From CAZUDI01 sp964618975 (GTDB taxonomy: Bacteria > Desulfobacterota > Desulfomonilia > UBA1062), in NCBI GenBank assembly GCA_964618975.1, contig CAZUDI010000052.1, positions 1 through 25,432 on the forward strand: a DNA stretch of 25,432 bases. Direction: 5' to 3'. The notes beneath the pieces were generated by a model. It made no database searches. It saw only the letters and a list, made by a program, of their open reading frames with translations, and was not told the DNA's origin. A program made the translations under genes and the position numbers. Below, one piece after another: positions 14,941 to 23,198 of this stretch. How positions within the stretch are numbered: position 1 is the first letter of the stretch; each line of letters begins with the position of its first letter.

Positions 14941-15194
14941 ACCTCTCCTCCGTCGGCGTGGCGGATCCACCAACTTCCAAAGAGATGCGAGTATCGAAGC
15001 AGGTAGACCCGCCGGTCGGAAGCCCGCACCCTGAAGTACTCCTCAGGGAAAAAGCTGGGATCCACAGAGGCCTGGCACCAGTGCTCGATCACGTCCTCCA
15101 CGCGCAGGGCATCGCCCGCGCTGACGAAGGCTGCCGGCTCACCGGGGTGCCGGTGACCATCACGGGTGCGCACCTCGGCGTGGATGAACCTCAT
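14937..15194 (-). CDS. Unknown 85-aa protein between hisB and hisA
   Basis: This small acidic-to-neutral protein starts MRFIHAEVRTRDG and ends with an aromatic segment (VYLLRYSHLFGSWWIRH). No signal peptide or membrane segment is seen. It overlaps hisB upstream and hisA downstream by ATGA at both ends, so it is certainly translated as part of the operon. Its composition and pattern (DGHRHPGEPAAFVSAGDALRVEDVIEHW, DRRVYLLRYS) suggest a compact beta-rich fold. I do not recognise a family. Many bacteria have hisH in this slot, but this protein is far too short and lacks a glutaminase motif. It may be a conserved lineage-specific gene. Confidence 0.75.
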   Translation of the reverse strand: MRFIHAEVRTRDGHRHPGEPAAFVSAGDALRVEDVIEHWCQASVDPSFFPEEYFRVRASDRRVYLLRYSHLFGSWWIRHADGGEV

Positions 15195-15769
15195 AGCACG
15201 TCCTTGGTCGACAGGATCCCCTCGGCGGTGAGGGCCTTGGCACGCCTCAGGGCGTGGGCGAAGGCCTTGAAACAGGCCTCGGTGAGGTGGTGGGCATTTC
15301 CGTAGGCGCAGACCGTCATGTGCAGGGTTAGCCCGGCGTTGATGGCCAGGGCGCGGAAGAACTCCGGCACCAGCTCCAGGTCCAGGTCGCCGACCTGGCC
15401 GTGAAAGACGTCATCCCCGTGCAGCACGAAAAAGGGCCGCCCCGAGATATCCAGACTCACCTCCACCAGGGATTCGTCCATGGGGAGCTTGGCATACCCA
15501 TAGCGCGCGAGGCCCTCCTTGTCGCCAAAGGCCTCCTTCAGCGCCTGCCCCAGCACGATCCCGAGATCCTCCACGGTGTGGTGCAGATCCACATGGGTGT
15601 CACCCTGGGCCTCTATCCTGAGCCCGAGCGCGGCATGCCTGCCCAGCGCCTCCAGCATGTGGCTGAAAAATCCGGAGGGCACCTCGATCGCCGTCCCGCT
15701 GCCGTCGAGATCGACCTCCACCGCCACCCTGGTCTCCTTGGTCTCCCGCTGCACCCGTGCCGTTCTCAT
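15191..15769 (-). CDS. hisB: Imidazoleglycerol-phosphate dehydratase HisB
   Basis: HisB dehydrates imidazole-glycerol phosphate to imidazole-acetol phosphate. The 192-aa protein is the single-function form; no phosphatase domain is fused. Metal-binding motifs are intact: HMLEALGRHA near 35, DLHHTVED near 65-72, and NAHHLTEA near 160-167, with DISGRPFF between them. The ATG is preceded by a strong AGGAGG and overlaps the alaS stop (ATGA). A longer frame starting at 15820 lies inside alaS and is rejected. The 85-aa gene begins on its stop codon. Confidence 0.95.
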   Translation of the reverse strand: MRTARVQRETKETRVAVEVDLDGSGTAIEVPSGFFSHMLEALGRHAALGLRIEAQGDTHVDLHHTVEDLGIVLGQALKEAFGDKEGLARYGYAKLPMDESLVEVSLDISGRPFFVLHGDDVFHGQVGDLDLELVPEFFRALAINAGLTLHMTVCAYGNAHHLTEACFKAFAHALRRAKALTAEGILSTKDVL

Positions 15770-18423
15770 GCAACCTCCTGTATTGCGTCCCTGAAGGCCG
15801 CCAGGGCCTTCTCCACACATCCTTCTCCGGCGGCTCCGCCCTGTGCAAACAGGGCCTTGCCGCCGCCGCGGCCGCCTACCACCGCGGCGATCCCCTGCAT
15901 GATCTCTCCGGCATGGACTTTGGCTTCGAGGTCCTTGGTGACCATAATCATAAAGGTGGCCTTATCGCCGGAAGAGGAAAGCAGGAACACCACCCCCGAG
16001 CCGAGGCGTTCCTTGATGCGATCACCCACCTCGCGCACCTGCGGGACCTGGGCTTCCCCCATGTGTTTGACGACAACCCGGATGTCCCCGGCCGTGAAGA
16101 TCTCCTCGTCTGTGCCCGCACCCGCGCCGGTAGCAAGCCTCACGTTCAGATCCCTGACGATTTGTTCCTGCTCCTTCAGGCGGATCTTAAGGGCGCCGAT
16201 GCGCTCCGTGATCTCCAAGGCCGCGCAGTGCAGCCTGTCGGCAGCCTCGTCCACCAGGGCCACCTGGGATCTCAGGTAGGCGAGGGTCTCGAGTCCGGCC
16301 ACGGCCTCGATCCTGCGGAGCCCGGCGGACACGCTGCCCTCGGAGAGGATCTTCACCGTCCCGATCTCGCCGGTGGCGCGGCAATGGGTCCCGCCGCACA
16401 GCTCCACCGAGATCCCGTCGCCCATGGTGATCACCCGCACCTCCTCGCCGTATTTCTCGTCGAAGAGCGCCATGGCACCCCTGTGCATGGCCGTATCGCG
16501 GTCCATAGTCTCGGTGGTGACGGGCAGATCATCCAGCACGTACCGGTTCACCTCGTCTTCCACCCGCTGGATCTCGGAGGGGCTCAAGGGGGCGAAGTGC
16601 GTGAAGTCGAAACGTAGCCGCTTGTCGGTCACCAGCGATCCCGCCTGGTGCACATGCTCCCCCAGCACGTCGCGTAGCGCCCGCTGCAGCAGATGCGTGG
16701 CGCTGTGATGCCGCATAATGGCCCGACGGCGCTCACGGTCCACCACGAGGCGGATCTCCTGGCCTTTGCGTAAGGACCCCTCACTCACGCGCACCCGGTG
16801 CACCATAACCCCGGCGGCGGTCTTGGCCGTATCGAGCACCGCGGCCTTCAGGCCTTCGGCCTTCATTTCGCCTGTATCCCCGATCTGGCCGCCGGACTCG
16901 CCGTAAAACGGCGTCCGCTTTGTTACCACATAGGCCTCCTGTCCGGCGCCCAGCTCGTCCAGGGCCCGGGTCGTGCCGCCAGCAGAGGGGTCCTCGATCG
17001 CGAGCACCTCCGCGCTGGCCTCCAGGGCCTCGTAGCCCACGAAGGTCACGGCTTCGTTCGCCAGGGAGGCACCGATTTCCTCCCGTTCCCCGACGGCATC
17101 GCCAAAGGCGGAAGAGGCGCGTGCCTTCTCCCTCTGGGAGGCCATCTGCCCCTCGAAGCCCTCCAGGTCCAGAGCGAGCCCGTTGCCAAGGGCTATATCC
17201 CCGGTGAGATCCACCGGGAAGCCGAAGGTATCATAGAGTTTGAAGACCACGTCCCCTGGAATCGTTCCCTGACCCTTGATCTTCAGCTCGGCCACGATCT
17301 CGTCCAGGAGCGCCAGCCCCTTATCGAGGGTCTTGAGGAAGCGCTCCTCCTCGTTGGCGATGACCTTATCGATGAAATCGCGCCGGGCCCTCAGTTCCGG
17401 GTAGACCTCGCCCATTTCCTCGACCACCTTGAGCGCCGCGTGGTGCAGAAAGGTATCGTTGACCCCCAGGAGCTTACCGTGGCGCGCAGCCCGGCGGATG
17501 ATGCGCCTGAGCACATACCCGCGGCCCTCGTTGGATGGCAGGACCCCGTCACACACGAGGAAGGCCCCGGCCCGGGCGTGGTCGGCCACCACGCGCAGGG
17601 AGACGTCCTGGTCCTCGCGCCGTCCGTAAGGGACACCTGCAATCCGGGAGATGTGCTCTATCAGCGGCATGAAGAGGTCCGTCTCATAGTTGCTCGGCAC
17701 CCCCTGAAGCACCGCCGTGATGCGCTCGAGCCCCATGCCCGTGTCGATGTTGGGCCTGGGCAGCGGAGAGAGGTCCCCGTTTGCAGCGCGGTTGAACTGC
17801 ATGAAGACAAGGTTCCAGATCTCGAGATAGCGGTCGCAGTCACAGGTCCCGGGTGCACACTCCGGGCGGCCGCAACCCACGGACGGCCCCTGGTCGTAGA
17901 GGATCTCGGAACAGGGCCCGCACGGGCCGGTATCACCCATGGCCCAGAAGTTGTCCTTGTCACCCAGCCTCAAGATCCGCCCCGGTGCAATCCCGATGGT
18001 GTCCTTCCAAAGACCGTAGGCCTCGTCATCGCCCTCGTGCACACTGATATAGAGGCGGTCCGGATCGAGCCCCAGGCGTTTGACGAGCAGCTCCCAGGCG
18101 TACTCGATGGCGCCGATTTTGAAATAATCGCCGAAGGAAAAGTTGCCGAGCATCTCGAAAAAGGTGTGGTGCCGGGCGGTACGGCCCACATTCTCCAGAT
18201 CGTTGTGCTTGCCGCCCGCCCGCACGCACTTCTGCGACGAACTCGCCCGGGAGTAGGCCCGGCGTTCATTGCCCAGAAAGGTGCCCTTGAACTGGACCAT
18301 GCCGGCGTTCGTGAACAGCAGGCTCGGGTCGTCGAGCGGCACGAGCGACGAGCTGGGAACGACGGTGTGGCCGTTCTCGCGGAAATACTTAAGAAACATG
18401 CTGCGGATCTCTTTTCCCTTCAT
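15766..18423 (-). CDS. alaS: Alanyl-tRNA synthetase
   Basis: AlaS charges tRNA-Ala and edits mischarged serine and glycine. The protein is full-length at 885 aa. The class II catalytic domain starts MKGKEIRSMFLKYF and includes LLFTNAGMVQFKGTFLG and FFEMLGNFSFGDYFK. The editing domain has HHSATHLL near 569 and the metal-binding CGGTHC near 676. A coiled linker and the C-terminal DHHA1-type domain (GGRGGGKALFAQGG) complete it. A cysteine-rich insertion (GPSVGCGRPECAPGTCDCDRY) in the catalytic domain is a usual bacterial feature. The ATG overlaps the recX stop (ATGA), with GGAAAGGA upstream. recA-recX-alaS is a conserved order; here pilT is inserted and his genes follow. Confidence 0.97.
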   Translation of the reverse strand: MKGKEIRSMFLKYFRENGHTVVPSSSLVPLDDPSLLFTNAGMVQFKGTFLGNERRAYSRASSSQKCVRAGGKHNDLENVGRTARHHTFFEMLGNFSFGDYFKIGAIEYAWELLVKRLGLDPDRLYISVHEGDDEAYGLWKDTIGIAPGRILRLGDKDNFWAMGDTGPCGPCSEILYDQGPSVGCGRPECAPGTCDCDRYLEIWNLVFMQFNRAANGDLSPLPRPNIDTGMGLERITAVLQGVPSNYETDLFMPLIEHISRIAGVPYGRREDQDVSLRVVADHARAGAFLVCDGVLPSNEGRGYVLRRIIRRAARHGKLLGVNDTFLHHAALKVVEEMGEVYPELRARRDFIDKVIANEEERFLKTLDKGLALLDEIVAELKIKGQGTIPGDVVFKLYDTFGFPVDLTGDIALGNGLALDLEGFEGQMASQREKARASSAFGDAVGEREEIGASLANEAVTFVGYEALEASAEVLAIEDPSAGGTTRALDELGAGQEAYVVTKRTPFYGESGGQIGDTGEMKAEGLKAAVLDTAKTAAGVMVHRVRVSEGSLRKGQEIRLVVDRERRRAIMRHHSATHLLQRALRDVLGEHVHQAGSLVTDKRLRFDFTHFAPLSPSEIQRVEDEVNRYVLDDLPVTTETMDRDTAMHRGAMALFDEKYGEEVRVITMGDGISVELCGGTHCRATGEIGTVKILSEGSVSAGLRRIEAVAGLETLAYLRSQVALVDEAADRLHCAALEITERIGALKIRLKEQEQIVRDLNVRLATGAGAGTDEEIFTAGDIRVVVKHMGEAQVPQVREVGDRIKERLGSGVVFLLSSSGDKATFMIMVTKDLEAKVHAGEIMQGIAAVVGGRGGGKALFAQGGAAGEGCVEKALAAFRDAIQEVA

Positions 18424-18835
18424 GGTTGTTCCTTTCCACCAACGGCATGCATGATGAGCTCCAAGGGGAACCCCCGGCCAGCAAGATACCGCACCAGGCG
18501 GTCCGTCTGTCGGCCGCGGGACTTCTCCATGAGCCCTGCGATCCTGTGCTCTTCGCTCAGGTTTTCCGGCAAGGCCATGAGCGCTTCATCCACCAGTTCT
18601 TCCGGAATCCCGTGCCTCTCGAGGGTATAGCGGATGTGATAATCCCCGTAACCCCGGTGAGCCAGGAGCTCACACCTGCGCCGTACATAGGCCGCATCAT
18701 CGATATATCCGAGCTCATCCAGACGCGCCAGCGCGGCCTCCACCATATCGTCAGCAACCCCCTTGAGCCTCAGTTTTTTTTTAGCTCGAAGGAGGAAACG
18801 GCCCGCCTGGAAAGCACCCCCAGGGCGTAACTCAC
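18420..18835 (-). CDS. recX: RecX regulator, interrupted by a poly-A frameshift
   Basis: RecX is a small helical protein that restrains RecA filaments. The main frame from the ATG at 18746 gives only 108 aa and lacks the family N-terminus. The missing part is present upstream in another frame: GTG at 18835 reads VSYALGVLSRRAVSSFELKK, then stops at a TGA (18772-18770) just after a run of nine A (18774-18782). With ten A the join reads ELKKKLRLKG, which fits the RecX pattern ELxxKLxxKG, giving a normal 138-aa protein. The TTG at 18847 inside pilT is an alternative start. Either the gene is broken, the run is a sequence error, or slippage at A9 makes some full-length protein. The C-terminal part overlaps alaS by ATGA. 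Confidence 0.82.
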
Positions 18836-18839
18836 GGCC

Positions 18840-20015
18840 TTATTCAATGTCTCGATAGTTGCCATCCTGGAATATCGCCGGTTTCGTCTCCTCCGGCGCC
18901 TCGGTCTCTTCCTTCTCAAACATGTCCCATTTGGCATCGCTGGTGGCCCGGATGCCCTTCATGCGCAGCTCGAAATCGTTGGGATTGGTGGCCTGACGCA
19001 AGGCCTCATGGTAGCTCACCTGTCCGTCCTGCACCAGCGCCATGAGGGACTGGTCAAAGCTCTGCATGCCATAGGAAACCGTGCCCTCGTTGATGGCATC
19101 GGGGATCTCGTCCGTGCGGTTCTCATCGAAGATGCACTCGCGGATACGGGCCGTGGTGATCATGATCTCGGCCGCCGGCACGACCCCCTGCCCGTCCTGG
19201 CGCGGCATGAGCCGCTGGGAAACAACCGCCCTGAGCACGCCCGAGAGCTGGAGCCTGACCTGCAGATGCTGATGCGGGGGGTACTGGGACACGACGCGCA
19301 TGATCGTCTCCACCGCATCGAGGGTATGCAGGGTGGACAGCACGAGATGGCCGGTTTCGGCTGCGGTCAGGGCGATATCGATAGTCTCCTTGTCACGCAT
19401 CTCACCCACGAGAATCACATCCGGATCCTGCCTCAGGGCGGCCCTCAGGGCCATGGCAAAGGAGTTGGTGTCGGACCCCACCTCGCGCTGATTGATGATG
19501 GATTTACGATCCCGATGGAGAAACTCGATGGGATCCTCGATGGTGATGATGTGACAGTTGCGGTTCGCATTGATGTGGTTCACCATGCCCGCCAGGGTCG
19601 TCGACTTACCCGATCCCGTGGTCCCGGTCACCAGAATGAGGCCCTTGCGCTCGAGACTGATCTTCTTGATCACCTCGGGAAGACCAAGATCCTCCAGGGA
19701 CGGGGGGTCGGTCGGCACGATGCGTAAGACCATGCCGAAGCTGCCGCGCTGCCGGTAACAGTTGACCCTGAAACGCGCCACCTGAGACAGGCCGTAAGCC
19801 AGATCGATCTCGTTGGTGGTATCGAATTTCGCCTGCTGGTACTGGTTCATGATCCCGGAGGACATCGCGGCGATGTCCTCGTTGGTCAGGCGTTCATACT
19901 CCCGCAAGGGGATGAGCGCCCCATACCTGCGGATCACTGGGGGCAGCCCCACCTTCATGTGAACATCCGAGGCCTTCAGTTCCACCGCACGCTTGAGGAT
20001 ACCGTTAAGATCCAT
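18840..20015 (-). CDS. pilT: Type IV pilus retraction ATPase PilT
   Basis: PilT is a hexameric ATPase on the cytoplasmic face that drives pilus retraction and twitching. The 391-aa protein starts MDLNGILKRAVELKASDVHM, the N-terminal PAS-like domain. Walker A is GTTGSGKST (131-139), the Asp box ITIEDPIEF follows near 157, Walker B DVILVGEM lies at 199-206, and the His box HLVLSTLHT at 223-231. The segment SYGMQSFDQSLMALV near the end is typical of PilT. The usual C-terminal AIRNLIRE is replaced by a divergent IRECIFDENRTDEI, and a roughly 40-residue acidic tail follows, so PilU-like behaviour is not excluded. Its ATG directly abuts the recA stop. No other pilus genes are nearby. Confidence 0.92.
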   Translation of the reverse strand: MDLNGILKRAVELKASDVHMKVGLPPVIRRYGALIPLREYERLTNEDIAAMSSGIMNQYQQAKFDTTNEIDLAYGLSQVARFRVNCYRQRGSFGMVLRIVPTDPPSLEDLGLPEVIKKISLERKGLILVTGTTGSGKSTTLAGMVNHINANRNCHIITIEDPIEFLHRDRKSIINQREVGSDTNSFAMALRAALRQDPDVILVGEMRDKETIDIALTAAETGHLVLSTLHTLDAVETIMRVVSQYPPHQHLQVRLQLSGVLRAVVSQRLMPRQDGQGVVPAAEIMITTARIRECIFDENRTDEIPDAINEGTVSYGMQSFDQSLMALVQDGQVSYHEALRQATNPNDFELRMKGIRATSDAKWDMFEKEETEAPEETKPAIFQDGNYRDIE

Positions 20016-21047
20016 TTAGTCCTCTCCATCGCCCCCGCTGGGCAGAACCTTACCCGCCATCTTCGTGCGGATGGATTCATAGATCTCGGCAAAGACCTGG
20101 GGGTTTTCCTTCAGGTAGGCCTTGGCCGCCTCCCTTCCCTGACCGAGACGCTCTTTGTTGTAGCTGTACCAGGCCCCGGATTTGTCGATCACGCCGATGT
20201 CGGGCAGACACCCCACATCGAGGACCTCACCATACAGGGAGATCCCTTCGCCGAACATGATATCGAACTCCACCTCCTTGAAGGGCGGGGCCATCTTGTT
20301 CTTGACCACCTTGACCCGCGTACGGTTGCCGACGACCTGCGTACCATCCTTGATGGGACCCGCATTCTTGATCTGCAGCCTCACCGAGGCATAGAACTTC
20401 AGGGCATTCCCGCCGGTGGTGGTCTCCGGATTGCCATAGACGATACCGATCTTCTGCCGGGTCTGGTTGATGAAGACCGCCGTGGTGTTCGTCTTGGAGA
20501 TGGCGCCCGAAAGCTTGCGCAGGGCCTGGGACATGAGCCGGGCCTGCAGCCCCATATGCGAATCTCCCATGTCTCCCTCGATCTCGGCGCGCGGAACTAG
20601 GGCGGCCACGGAGTCGATCACCACGATGTCCACCGCATTGGACCGCACCAGGGTCTCGGCGATGTCGAGGGCCTGCTCCCCCGAATCGGGCTGGGACACG
20701 AGCAGGTCGTCGATATCGACCCCCAGCTTGCGCGCATAGCCGACATCCAGGGCGTGCTCGGCGTCGATGAAGGCCGCCACACCTCCCAGGGCCTGAACCG
20801 AAGCGATGCAGTGGAGGGAGAGGGTGGTCTTGCCCGAGGATTCCGCCCCGTATATTTCGGTCACCCGCCCCCGGGGAATGCCGCCGATCGCCAGCGCCTG
20901 CCAATCGAGCAGTAGCGATCCGGTGGAAATCACCGGCACCCCGGCCGCGACGACGTCCGACCCCATACGCATGATGGAGCCCTTGCCGTAGGTCCGCTCG
21001 ATCTTCCCGATGGCATCTTCCAGCGCCCTCTTCCTTCCCTCTTCCAT
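20016..21047 (-). CDS. recA: Recombinase RecA
   Basis: RecA catalyses strand exchange and co-activates LexA cleavage. The 343-aa protein has Walker A GAESSGKT (67-74), FIDAEHALD, VDIVVIDSVAALVP (Walker B region), and the DNA-binding L2 loop GNPETTTGGNALKFY. Compared with E. coli RecA it has one extra residue before Walker A (LDWQALAIGG against LDIALGAGG). It also has an Ala where a Pro is usual in GPESSGKT, and INQTRQKIG where INQIRMKIG is usual. The acidic tail is short (GGDGED). The ATG is chosen for AAGGAGGG upstream; a longer frame to 21242 overlaps thpR. No clear LexA box was seen in the 85-base upstream gap, which holds a perfect palindrome. Confidence 0.98.
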   Translation of the reverse strand: MEEGRKRALEDAIGKIERTYGKGSIMRMGSDVVAAGVPVISTGSLLLDWQALAIGGIPRGRVTEIYGAESSGKTTLSLHCIASVQALGGVAAFIDAEHALDVGYARKLGVDIDDLLVSQPDSGEQALDIAETLVRSNAVDIVVIDSVAALVPRAEIEGDMGDSHMGLQARLMSQALRKLSGAISKTNTTAVFINQTRQKIGIVYGNPETTTGGNALKFYASVRLQIKNAGPIKDGTQVVGNRTRVKVVKNKMAPPFKEVEFDIMFGEGISLYGEVLDVGCLPDIGVIDKSGAWYSYNKERLGQGREAAKAYLKENPQVFAEIYESIRTKMAGKVLPSGGDGED

Positions 21048-21113
21048 GGATCCTTTCCCTCCTTTAATCGCTATGGGTCTTCTTCCCTTACTCCTTGCGT
21101 CGTCAAGGGGGAT

Positions 21114-21129
21114 CCAGGGCTTGCCCTGG
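21114..21129. repeat. Perfect inverted repeat between thpR and recA
   Basis: CCAGGGC and GCCCTGG (7-bp arms) are separated by two bases, beginning 4 bases past the thpR stop on the minus strand. There is no T-run. It may be an attenuator, an mRNA-end stabiliser, or an operator for recA. It is not a standard LexA box. Confidence 0.4.
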
Positions 21130-21132
21130 GGT

Positions 21133-21684
21133 TCATACCCATGATTCCCCGAAGCGGCTTGTATGCAGGATGGTGTAGCGCGCACCCGCGGGCAGCAACT
21201 CACTCCTGACCAGGTGCACCTCCGTGGCCGTAAACGCTGCATCCTCCACGTGTTCCTCCAGATCTACCACAGATGGGACCTTTCGTCTACCTAGGGTGAT
21301 GTGCGCCTGAAACGACCGCTTTTCCGGCGCGACCCCCAAGGAGGAGCACCTCTGATCGATCCTGGCAGCCAGGGCTTTAAGCCTTTCGGTGTCTCCTGCG
21401 AGCCCCACCCAAATCACCCGTGCCCGATGCCGGCTGGGGAAGGCCCCCAGGCCCCGAAGTTTCAGTTCGAGCATCGACTGAGAAGCCACCTCCTCATCCA
21501 GGGCCTGCCCAAGAGGTGAGACCAGGTCTTCCGGAATGTCCCCCAGAAACTTCAGCGTCAGGTGCATGCCCGTGCCCCGCACCCAGCGCACCCCCGGGAC
21601 CTTCAAGTCCAGACGCTCCACCAGACCCTCCAGATAGCGCCGGAGCTCCGAGGGGGGCTCAATGGCCACAAAGGTCCTGATCAT
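21133..21684 (-). CDS. thpR: RNA 2',3'-cyclic phosphodiesterase ThpR
   Basis: ThpR (formerly 2'-5' RNA ligase, LigT) belongs to the 2H phosphoesterases, which open cyclic phosphates at RNA 3' ends. The 183-aa protein begins MIRTFVAIEPP and has both HxTx motifs, HLTL (MHLTLKFLGDI, about 41-44) and HITL (AHITLGRRK, about 128-131). These supply the two catalytic histidines. Its start codon lies 26 bases inside the end of cinA, so it is translationally coupled. Neighbours pgpA, cinA and recA keep the order seen in many Deltaproteobacteria. Confidence 0.93.
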   Translation of the reverse strand: MIRTFVAIEPPSELRRYLEGLVERLDLKVPGVRWVRGTGMHLTLKFLGDIPEDLVSPLGQALDEEVASQSMLELKLRGLGAFPSRHRARVIWVGLAGDTERLKALAARIDQRCSSLGVAPEKRSFQAHITLGRRKVPSVVDLEEHVEDAAFTATEVHLVRSELLPAGARYTILHTSRFGESWV

Positions 21685-22741
21685 GGATGAAGTTCCTCAG
21701 CTCGAAAAGCGCCGTCTTGGCGCTCACCAGTTTGTTTCCCGTGCGGTCGAAGGCGAAGTGGAAGACCTGAGCACGCTGGATATCTTTGGAGCCCACCGCG
21801 ACCCATACCGTGCCCACGGGCTTGTCGTCGCTGCCGCCCGTCGGCCCGGCGATGCCGGTGGTCGCCACTCCTACATCGGCGCCCGTGAGCGCGAGCAGGC
21901 CCGCGAGCATGGCCTGGGCCACCGCCCGACTGACGGCCCCCTGCTGCCGCAGAACGGCCTCCGGGACACCCAACACCTTCATCTTCAGCGCATTGCTGTA
22001 GGTGACGACCCCCCCCAGGAAGTATGCGGAAGCTCCCGCGGGCTGGGTCAGCAGGTGCCCGACCAACCCGCCGGTGCAGCTCTCGGCACTGGCGCAGGTC
22101 AGTCTGCGCTCGCCCAGCAGGGCCCCTACGGTGTGCGCCAGGTCGGGCTCCTCCAGGGCATGCCGCCCGAGAATCCCCCTGATGCGCTCCTCATGCCGTG
22201 AAGGTGCGATGAGGGTCAGCTCCATCTCCCCGGGCAGAAAGGCGCACTCGTGGGCGAGAGGTCCGAGCCGTTCGGCGCAGTGTACCTCCCGCAGGCCGAA
22301 GACGCCGATACGACCTGGAGGGGGGATCTCCCGGGGCGCGAGTGTCTCCAGGGCGCCTTCCAGCATGGCGAGCGCCTCTCGGGGCACGCCGGGCAGAAAC
22401 AGACAGCGCGCCCTGTCACAAGTCAGGCACACCCCCCGCTCGGCCCCCACCGGGTTTGCGAGCTCCTCGATGGACAGCGCCTGCGGCCGCAGACGCTCGA
22501 TGACGCCCCGCGTGGTGTCGTCCGGGGTGCGGCCCAAGCCGCCGGTGATCACGATCAGCTCCAAGCCGGCGCAAAGGGAGGGCAATGTCTCCAGCAGCGT
22601 TTCGGGATCGTCGCCGAGCAGGCGCACCTCCTGCACCGTAATGGACCGGGAAAGGAGCTGGGCGCAAAAAGGTTGCACCAAGGCGTCCTGCCTGAATCCG
22701 GTCAGGAGCTCACTGCCGGTGATGACGAGCGCCGCACGCAT
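21659..22741 (-). CDS. cinA: CinA-type NMN deamidase, short form
   Basis: CinA proteins combine an N-terminal MoaB/MogA-like ADP-ribose pyrophosphatase domain with a C-terminal NMN deamidase (PncC). They recycle NAD breakdown products. The N-terminal domain shows ITGSELLTG and ITGGLGRTPDDTT. The C-terminal domain has SAESCTGGLVGHLL, YFLGGVVTYSNALKMKVLGV, ATTGIAGPTGGSDDKPVGTVWVAV. At 360 aa it is about 50 residues shorter than typical CinA: the region between TTRGVIERL and FLPGVPREA lacks the usual loop. The C-terminal catalytic residues seem complete. It begins 3 bases after pgpA and overlaps thpR. Confidence 0.92.
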   Translation of the reverse strand: MRAALVITGSELLTGFRQDALVQPFCAQLLSRSITVQEVRLLGDDPETLLETLPSLCAGLELIVITGGLGRTPDDTTRGVIERLRPQALSIEELANPVGAERGVCLTCDRARCLFLPGVPREALAMLEGALETLAPREIPPPGRIGVFGLREVHCAERLGPLAHECAFLPGEMELTLIAPSRHEERIRGILGRHALEEPDLAHTVGALLGERRLTCASAESCTGGLVGHLLTQPAGASAYFLGGVVTYSNALKMKVLGVPEAVLRQQGAVSRAVAQAMLAGLLALTGADVGVATTGIAGPTGGSDDKPVGTVWVAVGSKDIQRAQVFHFAFDRTGNKLVSAKTALFELRNFIHDQDLCGH

Positions 22742-22744
22742 GCT

Positions 22745-23197
22745 TCAGCGCCCCGTGCGGCGCACCAGGGCAAGAATCCCCGCCGCGAGCGCGCCGGCGG
22801 CCATATCGTCGGCCATGATCCCGACGCCCCCGGGCAGTCCCCTTTCCAGGGTACTCACCGGGGGCGGCTTGAGGATGTCGAACAGACGAAAGAGGGCGAA
22901 GGCGGCCAGGATCTCTCTGGGCCGCCCGGTGCGGGAAACCAGGGCGATCAGGACCCCCACCACTTCGTCGATCACCACGCGAGCGGGATCCTGGCCCCAG
23001 TCCTTCTCCATGCGGGAGGAGACCTGAACCCCCAGGAGGGTCAGGAGGGCCAGCAAAAGGAGGTAGAGACGCAGTGGCAGGCGCCTCAAGAGCAGGTAGA
23101 GGGGCAGAGCCGCGAGCGTGCCGGCCGTACCGGGCGCTACCGGTGCATAGCCTGCGCCGCAGAAGGTGGCCAAGAGCCTGGGAAGATGCCCGGACAT
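22745..23197 (-). CDS. pgpA: Phosphatidylglycerophosphatase A
   Basis: PgpA removes the phosphate from phosphatidylglycerol-phosphate in the inner membrane, making phosphatidylglycerol. The 150-aa protein has the family motifs GAGYAPVAPGTAGTLAAL, the acidic metal-binding DPARVVIDEVVG, FRLFDILKPPP and GGVGIMADDMAAG. The hydrophobic segments lie near 26-56, 80-90 and 130-145. The ATG at 23197 is preferred to a TTG at 23218, which lies inside the HTH gene. It starts one base after that gene's stop and is followed 3 bases later by cinA. Confidence 0.93.
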   Translation of the reverse strand: MSGHLPRLLATFCGAGYAPVAPGTAGTLAALPLYLLLRRLPLRLYLLLLALLTLLGVQVSSRMEKDWGQDPARVVIDEVVGVLIALVSRTGRPREILAAFALFRLFDILKPPPVSTLERGLPGGVGIMADDMAAGALAAGILALVRRTGR

Positions 23198-23198
23198 G

